Shown here piece by piece: positions 48,481 to 56,358 of a stretch of 64,000 bases of DNA. How positions within the stretch are numbered: the first letter of the stretch is position 1; each line of letters opens with the position of its first letter. This DNA is from CAWATZ01 sp963784995 (GTDB lineage Bacteria > Planctomycetota > Planctomycetia > Gemmatales > Gemmataceae). The stretch lies in the NCBI GenBank assembly GCA_963784995.1, contig CAWATZ010000003.1, positions 2,666,001-2,730,000 on the forward strand, in the 5' to 3' direction. The notes under the pieces are model-generated. The model saw nothing but the letters and a program-made list of their open reading frames with translations. It did no database searches and was not told the origin of the DNA. The position numbers and the translations under genes were made by a program.

Positions 48481-50664
48481 ATGCGACGCACGTTTCTGCT
48501 GGCAGGCGTTCTCGGCCTCGCGGTCTGTGCCGCCCTGGTACTGCTGCGCCCGAGCGTGGCCCAGGTTGACAAGGAACCCGATCAGGACGATCCGCCTGCG
48601 ACCAGGACGGTGCAACTGCCGATCGGCCAGGTGGTGCTATTCAGCTCCGGTGTGGGCTATTTCCAGCGGGAAGGCAAGGTCGAGGGCGATGCCCGCGTTG
48701 ATCTGTCGTTCCCGGTCGGGGACATCAACGACCTGCTCAAGAGCATGGTCGTGCGTGACCTCGATGGCGGTCAGGTCTCCACCGTCTCCTATGAGTCCAA
48801 TGCTCCCGTCGAACGCACCCTGAAATCGTTCGCCATCAACCTGGCCAGCAATCCCGGTTTCGGAGCCATCCTGGATCAGGCCCGGGGCGAGAAGGTCGAA
48901 GTGGTCATGCAGCAGCCCGACGGCACGCAACCGGGCACCCTGAGCGGCACCGTGGTCGGCATCGAGACACAGAAGCAAGCGGCCGGTAAGGATAGCACTG
49001 TCGAGGTCGAATACCTGAACCTGGCGTCCTCCGACGGCATCCGTTCGCTCAAGCTCAGCCAGGTCCAACGGGTCCGCTTCCTCAATCCGATTGTGGACAG
49101 CGAGTTCCGCAAGGCGCTGGAGACGCTGGCGCTGTCGCATGACACGCAGAAGAAGGCGGTCAGCATTAACTTCCAGGGCGAAGGCAGGCGTGAAGTGCGC
49201 GTCGGCTACGTAATCGAGAATCCTATCTGGAAGACCAGCTATCGGTTGGTCCTGGACAAGAAGGAGAAGCCCTACCTCCAAGGCTGGGCCATCGTCGAGA
49301 ACGCCACCGATGAGGATTGGCGGGAAGTCAGGATGGCCCTGGTCGCGGGTCGGCCTATTTCCTTCCAGATGGATCTGTACACGCCGCTCTTTGTCCCGCG
49401 TCCCACGGTGGAGCTGGAGTCGCTTGCCTCTCTGCGGCCTCCCACTTATAGCGGCGCTCTAGGAGCGACAAACGGGGTATCGATGGATCTGGAACCAGCG
49501 AATGCTCGCAAAAGGGCCACTGCCAGCCCGAACCTCAACTGGGGAGGACAACTCAGCAATAACAATTTGACTCACGGTGCGGTTGGTCTCCCCTCCAGTC
49601 CGCCGTCCAGCGAGCCCGCTTTTGTGAACGCGCTCAATGATTTCAACGGCTATGCCGGCCGCACCGCCGTTGTAGAGAGTGTCGCACCTGCTGCCAAAGC
49701 GGCCGAACTCGGGAACTTCTTCCAGTACGCGCTCAACAAGCCGGTGAACGTGCCCCGGCAGAAGTCAGCGATGCTGCCGATCGTCGGCAAGGAGATCGAG
49801 ACGGAACGCGTCTCCATCTACAACGAGCGTGTCCAGGCAAAGTTCCCGCTACTCGGCCTCAAGTTCAAGAACACAACCGGCCTGCACCTGATGCAGGGTC
49901 CCATCACCGTCTTTGAGGGCTCCAACTACGCCGGCGACAGTCGTATTCTCGACATCCAACCCAAAGAGGAGCGGCTGCTGTCCTATGCCATCGATCTGGG
50001 CACCGAGGTCAATCCCGTATCGAATGCCGACAATGGCAAGATCGTTAGCATCAAGGCGGTCAAGGGCATTGTCACTACCACCACCAAGGTCCGCGAGACC
50101 AAGACGTACACCATCAAGAACCGCAACGAGGCCGAGCGTGTCGTCCTGATCGAGCATCCCGTCCGCAACGACTTCAAACTGGTGGGCACCGACAAGCCGG
50201 TCGAGACGGCCGCTGACTACTACCGCTTCCAGGTCAAGGTCGCTCCCGACAAGACCGAAACGCAAACCGTCACCGAGGAACGCACTATCCGGCAGAGCCA
50301 CGCCCTGGGCAATCTCGACGACAACAACATCCGCATCTTCCTCAGCGAACCCGCTACTTCCGCCCGGGTCAAGGAGGCACTCAAGCGAGTGCAGACGCTG
50401 CGCTGGGCCCTGAACAAAACTCAGGAAAACATCGGTGAGCTGGAGCGGCAGCTGAAGATCTTGACCGAGGACCAGGCCCGGCTGCGTTCCAATTTGCGTG
50501 AGGTCCCCTCGGATTCCGAGATCGGCAAGCGTTACCTGACGAAGCTGAACACCCAGGAGTCCGTCATCGAGAAGTATCACGCCGACGTCAAGAAACTCCA
50601 GGCCACCGAAATCGAGCAACGCATGGAGTTTGAGCAATACCTCTCGAACCTCACGGTCGAGTGA
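48481..50664 (+). CDS. Secreted DUF4139-like (MuiA-related) protein
   Basis: ATG 48481 (after AAGGATGAAGG) opens MRRTFLLAGVLGLAVCAALVLLRPSVAQ, a signal peptide or anchor. The N-terminal domain (TVQLPIGQVVLFSSGVGYFQ; DLLKSMVVRDLDGGQVSTV) and the later GYVIENPIWKTSYRLVLD, LQGWAIVENATDEDWREVRM match DUF4139-containing proteins, known from mucoidy inhibitor MuiA. A C-terminal coiled coil (RWALNKTQENIGELERQLKI) ends the 727-residue protein. The biochemical role of this family is not established. It converges on the RCK protein gene, sharing a hairpin terminator. Confidence 0.87.
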   Translation: MRRTFLLAGVLGLAVCAALVLLRPSVAQVDKEPDQDDPPATRTVQLPIGQVVLFSSGVGYFQREGKVEGDARVDLSFPVGDINDLLKSMVVRDLDGGQVSTVSYESNAPVERTLKSFAINLASNPGFGAILDQARGEKVEVVMQQPDGTQPGTLSGTVVGIETQKQAAGKDSTVEVEYLNLASSDGIRSLKLSQVQRVRFLNPIVDSEFRKALETLALSHDTQKKAVSINFQGEGRREVRVGYVIENPIWKTSYRLVLDKKEKPYLQGWAIVENATDEDWREVRMALVAGRPISFQMDLYTPLFVPRPTVELESLASLRPPTYSGALGATNGVSMDLEPANARKRATASPNLNWGGQLSNNNLTHGAVGLPSSPPSSEPAFVNALNDFNGYAGRTAVVESVAPAAKAAELGNFFQYALNKPVNVPRQKSAMLPIVGKEIETERVSIYNERVQAKFPLLGLKFKNTTGLHLMQGPITVFEGSNYAGDSRILDIQPKEERLLSYAIDLGTEVNPVSNADNGKIVSIKAVKGIVTTTTKVRETKTYTIKNRNEAERVVLIEHPVRNDFKLVGTDKPVETAADYYRFQVKVAPDKTETQTVTEERTIRQSHALGNLDDNNIRIFLSEPATSARVKEALKRVQTLRWALNKTQENIGELERQLKILTEDQARLRSNLREVPSDSEIGKRYLTKLNTQESVIEKYHADVKKLQATEIEQRMEFEQYLSNLTVE

Positions 50665-50674
50665 GCCGAACCTA

Positions 50675-50711
50675 CGGCGGAGAACGCGGTAAGAGTCCGC
50701 GTTCTCCGCCG
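50675..50711. terminator. Bidirectional hairpin terminator
   Basis: CGGCGGAGAACGCGG and its exact inverse flank a 7-nt loop between convergent stops at 50664 and 50719. Confidence 0.8.
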
Positions 50712-50718
50712 CACCATC

Positions 50719-52689
50719 TCATCTCCCCGCCACCACCGGCTCCATCTCCTGCACCTCGGAGGCGACTCGTTCGCGCTGAAGCCTCGCCACCAGGTCCTCG
50801 GCCTGGCCGCGGGTCAGGCCGCTTTCCAGCACCAGCGGCAACTGCTTCACCATCTCCTCCGCCTCCTCGATCGTGACCTGCCGCAGCAGCCGCAGCTGAT
50901 CCACCAGCCAGCCGCGGGACGACATCGGAAACGCGGTCACGGCCACACTGCAGCAGGTCGCGGCCGGCTGGCGGCGCAGCAGCGGGTCCAGGTCGGTCAG
51001 GGCGATGATGCCGATCAGATGCTGGCCCGGCTGCAGCCGGCTGCTGATCCCCTGGCTGCCGACGGTGCCGCCGGCCGGGTTCAGCACCGCGACCGGCTGG
51101 ACGTGGTAATCGATGGCCACGGCCCGGACGAACTGGCCGCTCAGGAAGGAGTCCTTCTCGCCGATAACCAGGTCGATCACCGCCAGCAGCCGGCCAGCGA
51201 CGAGGAAGACGCTCAGCACTCGATCGCCGAACAGGGCGGCGACAAACGCCGGGGCGGCCAGGGCCGGCACCGAGACGGCATGCCGGACGTTGGCTGCCTC
51301 GCGCAGCATCTGCGCCAGCTGCGGATCGGACTGGAGCAGCACCACCCGCTGATCCGGGTTCAGCTCGCGCACCAGCAGGGCCACCTCCAGGTTGGTCAGG
51401 TCCTGGTTGGTGGCCGCGATCACCGCACGGGCCGAGCCGGCGTTGGCCTGCTTCAGCACTTCCGGAACCGTCGCGTCGCCGATGATCACCGCGGCCCCGC
51501 CACGCCGGGCCGTGCCCACGAAACGATTGTCGGCCGTCAGCTCGATCGCCACAACCTGGGTCTTGCAATCCAGCAGTTCGTCCACCACGCGGAAGCCGAC
51601 CGGAGTCAGGCCGACCACGACCACGTGGCCGCTGTCCGGAATGCGCCGCACCTCCAGGGCGCCAGCAAGCCGGGCCCGGATCAGGTAGTTGGTGACAATG
51701 GCGGTGAACGCGGCCGTCAGGGCCGCGCCGAGGATGCGCAGCGCGCTGACGAAAACCTTGATGCCGTCGGTCGTGTAGTCCCCCTCGTGCATGTCGGCCC
51801 CGGTGGCCATGAGGCTGACGGTGCGCAGCAAAGCGTCGGCGAGTCTGGATTTTTCCCTCCCCAGGTGCAGCACCAGGGTACTGACCACGAGAACGCTGAG
51901 CAGGACACCTGTGCAAATCTTGACCGGCAGATCGACCAGGGCCAGGGTCCGCCAGAGCATCCGCCCCAGCCGGCGCAAGGGCCCGGCCCAGTGCAGGTCC
52001 TCGTCGCTCGGCCCGCCGCTGAGAGTCAGCAAGTGGTTGATGCTTTTCGGCTCGCCGCAAAGCACCAGCCGGTCGCCGGCACTCAGCCGGGTGTGCGGCC
52101 CCACGTCAAGCAGATAGCGCGGCTCTCCCTTCGCAGGCAGGTGAGCCACCACCTGCACTTCGCGAGAGCGGATCACGTCGCTGAGGGTCCGGCCCACGAG
52201 GTCCGAGCTGGCTGGAATCAGCATCTCGGTGACGTGCCGGCGTTCTTCCCCGTGTCCATCGAGCCGGAACCGTCCCAGCCCCTGCCCGGTCAGAGCAGCC
52301 ATGGCCAGGATGGGCGCGGTGAGCAGCGAAGTGCTGAGGGCGTAGACGTTGCGCACCGCCTGGCCGAGCCGGCCGATCAGGTTCTGGTTGAACATGCGCA
52401 GGACGATCCGCACCTCGGGATTGAGGCTGCGGATCATCAGGGTGGTGGCGACGTTGTTCAGGTCGTCGGCGGTCAGGATCAGCACGCCGCGTGCCTGCCG
52501 GACCCCGGCGGCCTCCAGCACGTCGCGGTGCCGGCAATCGCCCTGCACCAGGGGAAACCCCAGCAGCCGGGGGTCGCCCGGCTGGCAGACCGTATCCACC
52601 ACGACCACGGGCAGGCCGGTCGGCTGCAAGTATTGCAGCACGCGCGTGCCCACCCGACCAAGCCCACAGACGATGATCGGCGACTCCAT
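50719..52689 (-). CDS. RCK/TrkA-N channel-like membrane protein
   Basis: ATG 52689 follows AAGGAG by 9 nt. It starts directly with a Rossmann TrkA-N/RCK domain (IIVCGLGRVGTRVLQYLQ; LILTADDLNNVATTLMIRSL), then TrkA-C (VGRTLSDVIRSREVQVVAHL), a two-helix membrane unit (residues about 265-290 and 325-350: VKICTGVLLSVLVVSTLVLH; ILGAALTAAFTAIVTNYLIR), and a second TrkA-N/C module (HVVVVGLTPVGFRVVDELLD). The layout is that of two-helix ion channels with tandem RCK domains, but the pore loop reads LMATGADMHEGDYTTDG and lacks TVGYG, so ion selectivity is unclear. It is divergent from the BFD-like gene. Confidence 0.85.
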   Translation of the reverse strand: MESPIIVCGLGRVGTRVLQYLQPTGLPVVVVDTVCQPGDPRLLGFPLVQGDCRHRDVLEAAGVRQARGVLILTADDLNNVATTLMIRSLNPEVRIVLRMFNQNLIGRLGQAVRNVYALSTSLLTAPILAMAALTGQGLGRFRLDGHGEERRHVTEMLIPASSDLVGRTLSDVIRSREVQVVAHLPAKGEPRYLLDVGPHTRLSAGDRLVLCGEPKSINHLLTLSGGPSDEDLHWAGPLRRLGRMLWRTLALVDLPVKICTGVLLSVLVVSTLVLHLGREKSRLADALLRTVSLMATGADMHEGDYTTDGIKVFVSALRILGAALTAAFTAIVTNYLIRARLAGALEVRRIPDSGHVVVVGLTPVGFRVVDELLDCKTQVVAIELTADNRFVGTARRGGAAVIIGDATVPEVLKQANAGSARAVIAATNQDLTNLEVALLVRELNPDQRVVLLQSDPQLAQMLREAANVRHAVSVPALAAPAFVAALFGDRVLSVFLVAGRLLAVIDLVIGEKDSFLSGQFVRAVAIDYHVQPVAVLNPAGGTVGSQGISSRLQPGQHLIGIIALTDLDPLLRRQPAATCCSVAVTAFPMSSRGWLVDQLRLLRQVTIEEAEEMVKQLPLVLESGLTRGQAEDLVARLQRERVASEVQEMEPVVAGR

Positions 52690-52788
52690 CGGCGCGGTCT
52701 CCTTGGAGGAACTTTCGCATAACGGATGTCTCCGTGTAAGATAGCAGAAGGGACCAGCCAGCGCAGGGGAGAAGGGGGAGGCGGTAAG

Positions 52789-53124
52789 GTGACGACTCAG
52801 CTCAACAAGGATGGAGCCGGCGCCACAGACCGGAAGGTCTGTTACTGCTTCCACATCAACCAGCGGAAGCTGATGAACTTCATTCGCATCGAGCGTCCCC
52901 GGGTGGCCAGCCAGCTATCGCAGTGCGGCGGGGCCGGCACCGGCTGCGGTTGGTGCATTCCCTTCTTGAAGCAGATCTTTCAGCAGGCGGTCAATGGCGG
53001 CGTCACGGAGCTGGAACAGCTGACGCCCGAGGAATATGAACGGCGACGGGCCTGCTACGTACGGGAAGGCAAGGGGACGCCGCCGCCGGGAGCAACGCCG
53101 TTGCCGGAGGAAGAAGCGTTGTAG
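52789..53124 (+). CDS. BFD-like [2Fe-2S] ferredoxin-type protein
   Basis: GTG 52789 lies 7 nt after GGGGGAGG. The protein is 111 residues. C18-x-C20 (KVCYCFHINQRKLMNFI) and C53-x2-C56 (CGGAGTGCGWCIPFLKQIFQ) match the bacterioferritin-associated ferredoxin cluster-binding pattern, with an extra C46. The C-terminal tail is Pro/Glu-rich (TPPPGATPLPEEEAL). The TAG stop is provided by the palindrome at 53121. BFD-like proteins reduce or sense iron stores; no bacterioferritin gene is nearby. Confidence 0.85.
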   Translation: MTTQLNKDGAGATDRKVCYCFHINQRKLMNFIRIERPRVASQLSQCGGAGTGCGWCIPFLKQIFQQAVNGGVTELEQLTPEEYERRRACYVREGKGTPPPGATPLPEEEAL

Positions 53125-53191
53125 GGTGGGCCGAGCGCAGCGAGGCCCACCACGCCGCCCGGTGGGCCTCGCTGCGCTCGGCCCACCCTAC
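53121..53191. repeat. Palindrome, 'GTAGGGTGGGCCGAGCGCAG' family, copy 4
   Basis: It sits between convergent genes; its first TAG (53122-53124) is the stop of the BFD-like gene, and it ends 3 nt before the WD40 gene's stop on the other strand. Confidence 0.92.
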
Positions 53192-53194
53192 GAA

Positions 53195-54169
53195 TCACCT
53201 CACGTGCCGCGGCAATTCCAGCAAATAGCAGCACGCCTGCCCGGTGCCCGCTCCGATGGATCGGCCGTCGGGCGTGAAGGCGGTGCAGAGCGTCCTGCTG
53301 GGAAAGCGATGGCTGTGCAGCGCCTGACCGGAGTTGCTGCCCCAGACGATCACTTCGCCGTCGGTGCCCGCCGACACCAGCCGTCGGCCGTCGCTGGAGA
53401 ACGCGACCTGGTAGATCGCCTCGCGATGGCCGTACAGACAGCCCTTCGGATTGCCGGTCGCCGGTTCCCACAGCCGGACCGTCAGATCGCCGGAGCCGGT
53501 CGCCAGCGTCCCATCGGGACTGTAGGCCACGCTGTAGACCGCCTCATGGTGCCCTTCCAGGATCTGCCGCTGTTTTCCGGTTTGCAGATCAAACAGGTAA
53601 ATCCGGTGGTCCAGCCCCGCCAGGGCAACCTCGGAACCATCCGGAGAGACAGCGGTGGAATAGACGGCACAGGGCAAGGAAGGCAGGCTGCGCAACCGCT
53701 TGCCGTGCTCGGCGTCCCAGACCTCTGCCAGGCCGTCCTCGCCGGCACAGACCAGCCGCTTGCCGTCCGGGGTGAAGGCCAGGCTGTGGATGCAGGAATA
53801 GCCAACGTGCAAACAGGCCGACTCCGTCACCTCATGCGGGCCGCTCGCGGGGTCGGTCGTGATTTCCCAGAGACGCACCTCGCCGTCCAGGCCCGCGGAG
53901 GCCAGCCGCTGGCCGTCGGGACTGAAGGCCAGGGTCAGCACCTTGCAGCGATGGCCGACGAAAGAGCGCACTTCCTCTCCCTTACCGATCTTCCACAGCT
54001 TCAGCGTGTGATCCAGGCTGGCCGTGGCCAGGTGTTCGCCGTCGGGATGGAATGCCAATGCGTACACGGCCGCTCGATGACCCTGCAATTGCCGGATCAC
54101 CTGAGCTTGCCCGGGTGTCCGGGCGGCCAGAACGAGAACCACGGCGACGAGAAAGGACCGGATTGTCAT
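53195..54169 (-). CDS. Secreted WD40 beta-propeller
   Basis: The protein is 324 residues with signal peptide TIRSFLVAVVLVLAARTPGQA. Seven WD40 blades can be counted: VYALAFHPDGEHLATASLDH, KVLTLAFSPDGQRLASAGLD, IHSLAFTPDGKRLVCAGEDG, VYSTAVSPDGSEVALAGLDH, VYSVAYSPDGTLATGSGDLT, IYQVAFSSDGRRLVSAGTDG and a terminal blade. The whole mature protein is a single propeller, a probable protein-protein scaffold in the periplasm. No partner gene is obvious. Confidence 0.88.
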   Translation of the reverse strand: MTIRSFLVAVVLVLAARTPGQAQVIRQLQGHRAAVYALAFHPDGEHLATASLDHTLKLWKIGKGEEVRSFVGHRCKVLTLAFSPDGQRLASAGLDGEVRLWEITTDPASGPHEVTESACLHVGYSCIHSLAFTPDGKRLVCAGEDGLAEVWDAEHGKRLRSLPSLPCAVYSTAVSPDGSEVALAGLDHRIYLFDLQTGKQRQILEGHHEAVYSVAYSPDGTLATGSGDLTVRLWEPATGNPKGCLYGHREAIYQVAFSSDGRRLVSAGTDGEVIVWGSNSGQALHSHRFPSRTLCTAFTPDGRSIGAGTGQACCYLLELPRHVR

Positions 54170-54273
54170 ACCCCGCTTCCTCTGAGCCCAGGTAATCTCT
54201 CCGTGCGGGCGCGTCCATGAGGCGGCGGGATGTTACGTTTTGGTTAGCTCTGGTCAAGAGGAAGTCTTGCGCG

Positions 54274-54302
54274 GAAAAAGGGGACGCATCTCAAATCATA
54301 CG
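54274..54302. repeat. Half-site of 'GGGGACGCATCTCAAATCAT' repeat
   Basis: GAAAAAGGGGACGCATCTCA... matches the left arm of the palindromes at 55359 and 62149 but has no right arm here. It lies in the 54170-54382 gap, which shows no gene. Confidence 0.75.
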
Positions 54303-54382
54303 GCTGAAGCACTTGGTTCACGACTGATTGACACTTGCTTACCCTTTTGACCGTATCGGAACCTCGACTCGCAGGGGCGTCA

Positions 54383-54802
54383 TCAGGTCCGAGGCTCACG
54401 GGTGGCGTGCGTCAGGTCCGCCGACCACTGCGCCCGACGGATGCGGAGCAACTCCACGTAATCGCGCAACCGCTGTCGCAATGCCGCCGGCACATCGGGC
54501 CGGGCGAGACTCTCTTCGCCCAGCGCGATGGCATCGTGGACGTTGCCGGCCAGGGCCTTCGACCGCAGCGCCCCGAAGCGATGAACCCATGACTTGTCCG
54601 AAAGGCCCCGCGATTCGCACGCCTCGGCCAGGCGCAGTTCGACCCCGGCGGCAAGGGCGTACTCGCGGGCGGCCTCGTCGGGGTGTTGCTGGTCTTGCAG
54701 GAGCCGAGCTTTGAGGATCGCCTCCGACACGAGGCGTTCGTCCGCCTCGACAGCTGCGTCGAGACCCTGGCAGTCGATGCCGCGCCGCACCCGATCGTTC
54801 AT
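54383..54802 (-). CDS. Small cytoplasmic helical protein of unknown function
   Basis: The protein is 139 residues and highly alpha-helical (EADERLVSEAILKARLLQDQ; DEAAREYALAAGVELRLAEA; HDAIALGEESLARPDVPAAL), with TPR-like spacing in the middle. Its ATG overlaps the TGA of the upstream gene (ATGA at 54799-54802), so the two are coupled. I do not recognise a family. The paired arrangement resembles small two-gene accessory modules common in planctomycetes. Confidence 0.65.
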   Translation of the reverse strand: MNDRVRRGIDCQGLDAAVEADERLVSEAILKARLLQDQQHPDEAAREYALAAGVELRLAEACESRGLSDKSWVHRFGALRSKALAGNVHDAIALGEESLARPDVPAALRQRLRDYVELLRIRRAQWSADLTHATREPRT

Positions 54803-55458
54803 GCCGTCTCCTCCGCAAAGGAATGGAACGAGAAGATTACCTCACGAGTCGGAAAACCCACCGTGACCGCGAAGCCATCCACGCCGTAGGGATTGGCCCG
54901 AAGCTGGCGGAGCTTCTCGCGGTGGCGGGCTTCCACGTCCTCGTTCATTGTACCACTGACTTCCAGGCCGTACTGCCAGCGCCCGTCGGTGACCCAGTAG
55001 TCGAAACTGTTTCCGGATACCGCGACGGAGCGGATCGACAGGCTGGCGTACAGGGGCAGCACGACACAGGCGATGCCCAACGCCGCCCATTCGGTGAGCG
55101 TGTTCTCCTGGAGTCCGGGCGGTTTCGGCAGGCTGCTTGCTTCCGACCAGTGCAGCCGTAGATTCCGTGTCTGCGGGCGTTCCTCGAAGCCGCGCAGCTC
55201 CACGGTCAGGAGGCAATCCGTCAGGCCCGCGCGCGGCCGTAGCCGTTCGACAACCAGCGGTACGAACAGAGCCGTACCAACCCGGTGCCGCTCCGCGATG
55301 TCCTCCAGACGGAACCGTCGAATGCGTGGTTCATAGACCTCAAAACCAAACAGAAAAAGACAGAAAAAGGGGACGCATCTCAAATCATACGAATTGGTCA
55401 ATTCGTATGATTTGAGATGCGTCCCCTTTTTCTGTCGCCCCTGAACGAAACAACACAC
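54799..55458 (-). CDS. Unknown protein, 5' end replaced by palindromic repeat
   Basis: Convincing coding sequence begins at FEVYEPRIRRFRLEDIAERH (near 55345) and runs to VIFSFHSFAEETA. A helix near the middle (AALGIACVVLPLYASLSIRS) is followed by a conserved-looking region FDYWVTDGRWQYGLEVSGTM NEDVEARHREKLRQLRANPY. Upstream of FEVYE, the 38 residues in frame are translated from the palindrome at 55359-55436, and no ATG, GTG or plausible RBS lies downstream of it. The native start seems lost, so the gene may be inactive or use the repeat-derived start at 55458. The GLEVSGT segment faintly recalls a nuclease-like core, but I would not assign it. Confidence 0.5.
   Translation of the reverse strand: MCCFVQGRQKKGTHLKSYELTNSYDLRCVPFFCLFLFGFEVYEPRIRRFRLEDIAERHRVGTALFVPLVVERLRPRAGLTDCLLTVELRGFEERPQTRNLRLHWSEASSLPKPPGLQENTLTEWAALGIACVVLPLYASLSIRSVAVSGNSFDYWVTDGRWQYGLEVSGTMNEDVEARHREKLRQLRANPYGVDGFAVTVGFPTREVIFSFHSFAEETA
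55359..55436. repeat. Perfect 38-bp-arm palindrome, 'GGGGACGCATCTCAAATCAT' family
   Basis: Left arm 55359-55396 and right arm 55399-55436 are exact inverses (GACAGAAAAAGGGGACGCAT...) with a 2-nt loop. It lies over the 5' end of the gene at 54799. A degenerate copy is at 62149 and a half-site at 54274. Confidence 0.92.
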
Positions 55459-56048
55459 CCAATCGCTCCAGGATCAATACCGTTGCGATCAGTGACAGGA
55501 GTAGCGACCAAATCACAATCTGGGCGACACGGCCACTCCCGTGCAGCGCTGACACTGAAACTGGAAGTCGGACACTCGCCCGAGAACACTTGCTCTCAGT
55601 GCTCGGATCGAGGCGCGCGGCCCCGTTGCCTCTGGGAGAACAAGCGATCCCTCCTCGAGTGCGAACGCACCTTCGACACCGCCGACAGATTCTATGGCAC
55701 GACGGATCGGGAACACCCTCGACTGGCATCAGGCCTCCTGTTACCGAACTGCTGAGTATGTAGCCGGCTGGCCGCCTATCACGGCCCAGTTGCCTATCCT
55801 GGCCCTGGTTGCCTATCACGGCCTCGCCGCCTATCACGGCTCAACTGCCCATCATGGTTCTGATTCTTTCTCACACCAGCGTCCAGAATAGCACACCTGG
55901 TCCCGGGGAGTCATTTCTTTTTCACATTCTTCTTGACAAGGAGGCCTGGACCAGGAATTGATCTGAGCGAAGGAAAAGCGCCGACCAATCCAAAAAACGG
56001 CAAACCGAAACCCCCGCCCGGCCCACTACCTGGGTAGAATGGTCCCTC
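55437..56048. other. Gene-poor degraded stretch with 18-bp tandem repeat
   Basis: No intact gene is visible. On the minus strand near 55440-55540 a hydrophobic peptide (VAQIVIWSLLLSLIATVLIL) may be the remnant of a small membrane protein truncated by the palindrome at 55359. At 55774-55864 an 18-bp unit of type GCCTATCACGGCCCAGTT repeats five times (units of 18, 19, 18, 18, 18 nt). Confidence 0.55.
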
Positions 56049-56255
56049 ATGACCCAGGAGAGCCTGCTCACGTACGCTTCCCCTTTCGATCCCGTCCTGC
56101 GCCAGATCCGCCAACTCGCCGGTTCCCCCGGTGCGGAAGGGCTGTCCGACCGTGTGTGCCGGCGCGTCCTGGGGGCGAGGGACGGCGCCGAGGACGCCTT
56201 CCAGGCAACCTTCCTGGTGCTGGCCCGTCAGGCCGCCTCGATGTCCGCAATCTGA
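56049..56255 (+). pseudogene. Truncated ECF sigma factor fragment
   Basis: ATG 56049 opens 68 residues: MTQESLLTYASPFDPVLRQI then LSDRVCRRVLGARDGAEDAF QATFLVLARQAASM. This is the start of sigma region 2, nearly identical in pattern to the planctomycete ECF factor at 44453 (VWGVCRRVLQQPQDVEDAFQ). It ends shortly before the palindrome at 56263; regions 2.3 to 4 are missing and are not found nearby. Confidence 0.75.
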
Positions 56256-56262
56256 CTGATCA

Positions 56263-56345
56263 TGAACCACAGAGACACAGAGAAGACAGCAAAGTGAATC
56301 ATATCCTTTGCTGTCTTCTCTGTGTCTCTGTGTCTCTGTGGTTCA
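56263..56345. repeat. Palindrome 'TGAACCACAGAGACACAGAG'
   Basis: A 31-nt left arm inverts at 56307-56345 with an 8-nt duplication (TGTCTCTG) in the right arm. It is AT-richer than its surroundings and separates the sigma fragment from the ABC permease 3' end. Confidence 0.85.
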
Positions 56346-56358
56346 AGGAGGTCAGAGG

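Noticed and set aside
11607..53191. Peptides of type VGWAERSEAHR / GRAQRGPP at many frame ends
   Set aside because: They are translations of the palindrome families, not conserved protein motifs.
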